Assembly (NCBI GenBank): GCA_963580285.1
Contig: CAUZLF010000266.1
Location: 1-64,000 of the forward strand
DNA from: Lucinisca nassula
Lineage: Eukaryota > Mollusca > Bivalvia > Lucinida > Lucinidae
Direction: 5' to 3'
Length of the DNA: 64,000 nucleotides
Position numbers and translations under genes: made by a program. A model generated the notes under the pieces. That model searched no databases. It was not told the DNA's origin and saw nothing but the letters and a program-made list of their open reading frames with translations. Of this stretch, positions 63,905-64,000 are shown in pieces. Position 1 is the first letter of the stretch; every line of letters starts with the position of its first letter.

Positions 63905-64000
63905 GCACGAAAACATATATTGTGGGTATTCATTAGAAGCGCTTCACCGAAGAGCCTTGGTGAGGCGCTTCTAATGAATACCCACAACATACCTTTTCAT
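63905..64000. repeat. Palindromic hairpin repeat at the right edge
   Basis: ATTGTGGGTATTCATTAGAAG / CTTCTAATGAATACCCACAA, perfect over about 20 bases, around CGCTTCACCGAAGAGCCTTGGTGAGGCG. The best preserved member of its family; the outer arm is cut by the window end. Confidence 0.75.

Overview
This is a eukaryotic, AT-rich and very repeat-rich window. It looks like a bivalve mollusc genome: the only cellular gene is an animal SMC2, and the DNA around it is filled with satellite-carrying Helitron-like elements ((GTCC)n beside core repeats, like the bivalve 'pearl'/HINE elements), TTAA and hAT-type MITEs, tRNA-derived SINEs, jockey/CR1-like LINE tails, a mariner, and a GIPMGTN-type reverse transcriptase. 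The organism call is an inference; no species can be named from sequence alone.

Gene content. Five in-frame exons of SMC2 (condensin ATPase) lie on the + strand at 14059-14226, 45243-45392, 48536-48697, 56636-56746 and 57869-58006. They encode the first 243 residues: the N-terminal head with Walker A and Q-loop, and the start of the coiled coil. All introns have GT-AG ends and are phase 0. Intron 1 is about 31 kb. The gene continues beyond the right edge. No other ORF is a convincing cellular gene.

Layout. 1-5 kb: fragments of a reverse-transcriptase retroelement, inverted copies of its terminal region, scattered 5'-truncated copies of its 3' end, (TC)n and (TATC)n microsatellites and a tRNA-SINE. 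5-9 kb: dispersed repeats and a decayed LINE tail. 9.1-11.8 kb: a second RT copy flanked by roughly 0.55-kb inverted repeats and split by a copy of its own 3' end. 14-58 kb: SMC2. Its first intron holds a LINE tail, a foldback transposon with short-repeat arms (15.3-17.1 kb), a nest of Helitron-like satellites (18.8-26.1, 27.2-29.7, 32.4-37.3 and 41.6-43.8 kb) and a three-level nest of DNA transposons (37.8-40.3 kb). Later introns hold palindromic MITEs, a complete 1.33-kb mariner (52.9-54.3 kb) and further Helitron-like elements. 58-64 kb: intron 5, with a core-less mini Helitron-like element, a SINE, and a 3.3-kb element carrying two satellite families.

Main message. The unusual biology is the mobile DNA. 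At least ten elements with different sequences share one architecture: 5' terminal hairpin, (GTCC)-rich stretch, tandem core repeats, a subterminal sequence complementary to the 5' end, 3' hairpin, and usually CTYTWG next to T. Most of their cores share a faint motif around TGAAACTT. Filled and empty paralogous sites inside the window show insertion into T tracts. Other elements are defined by perfect or near-perfect target duplications read directly from the sequence.
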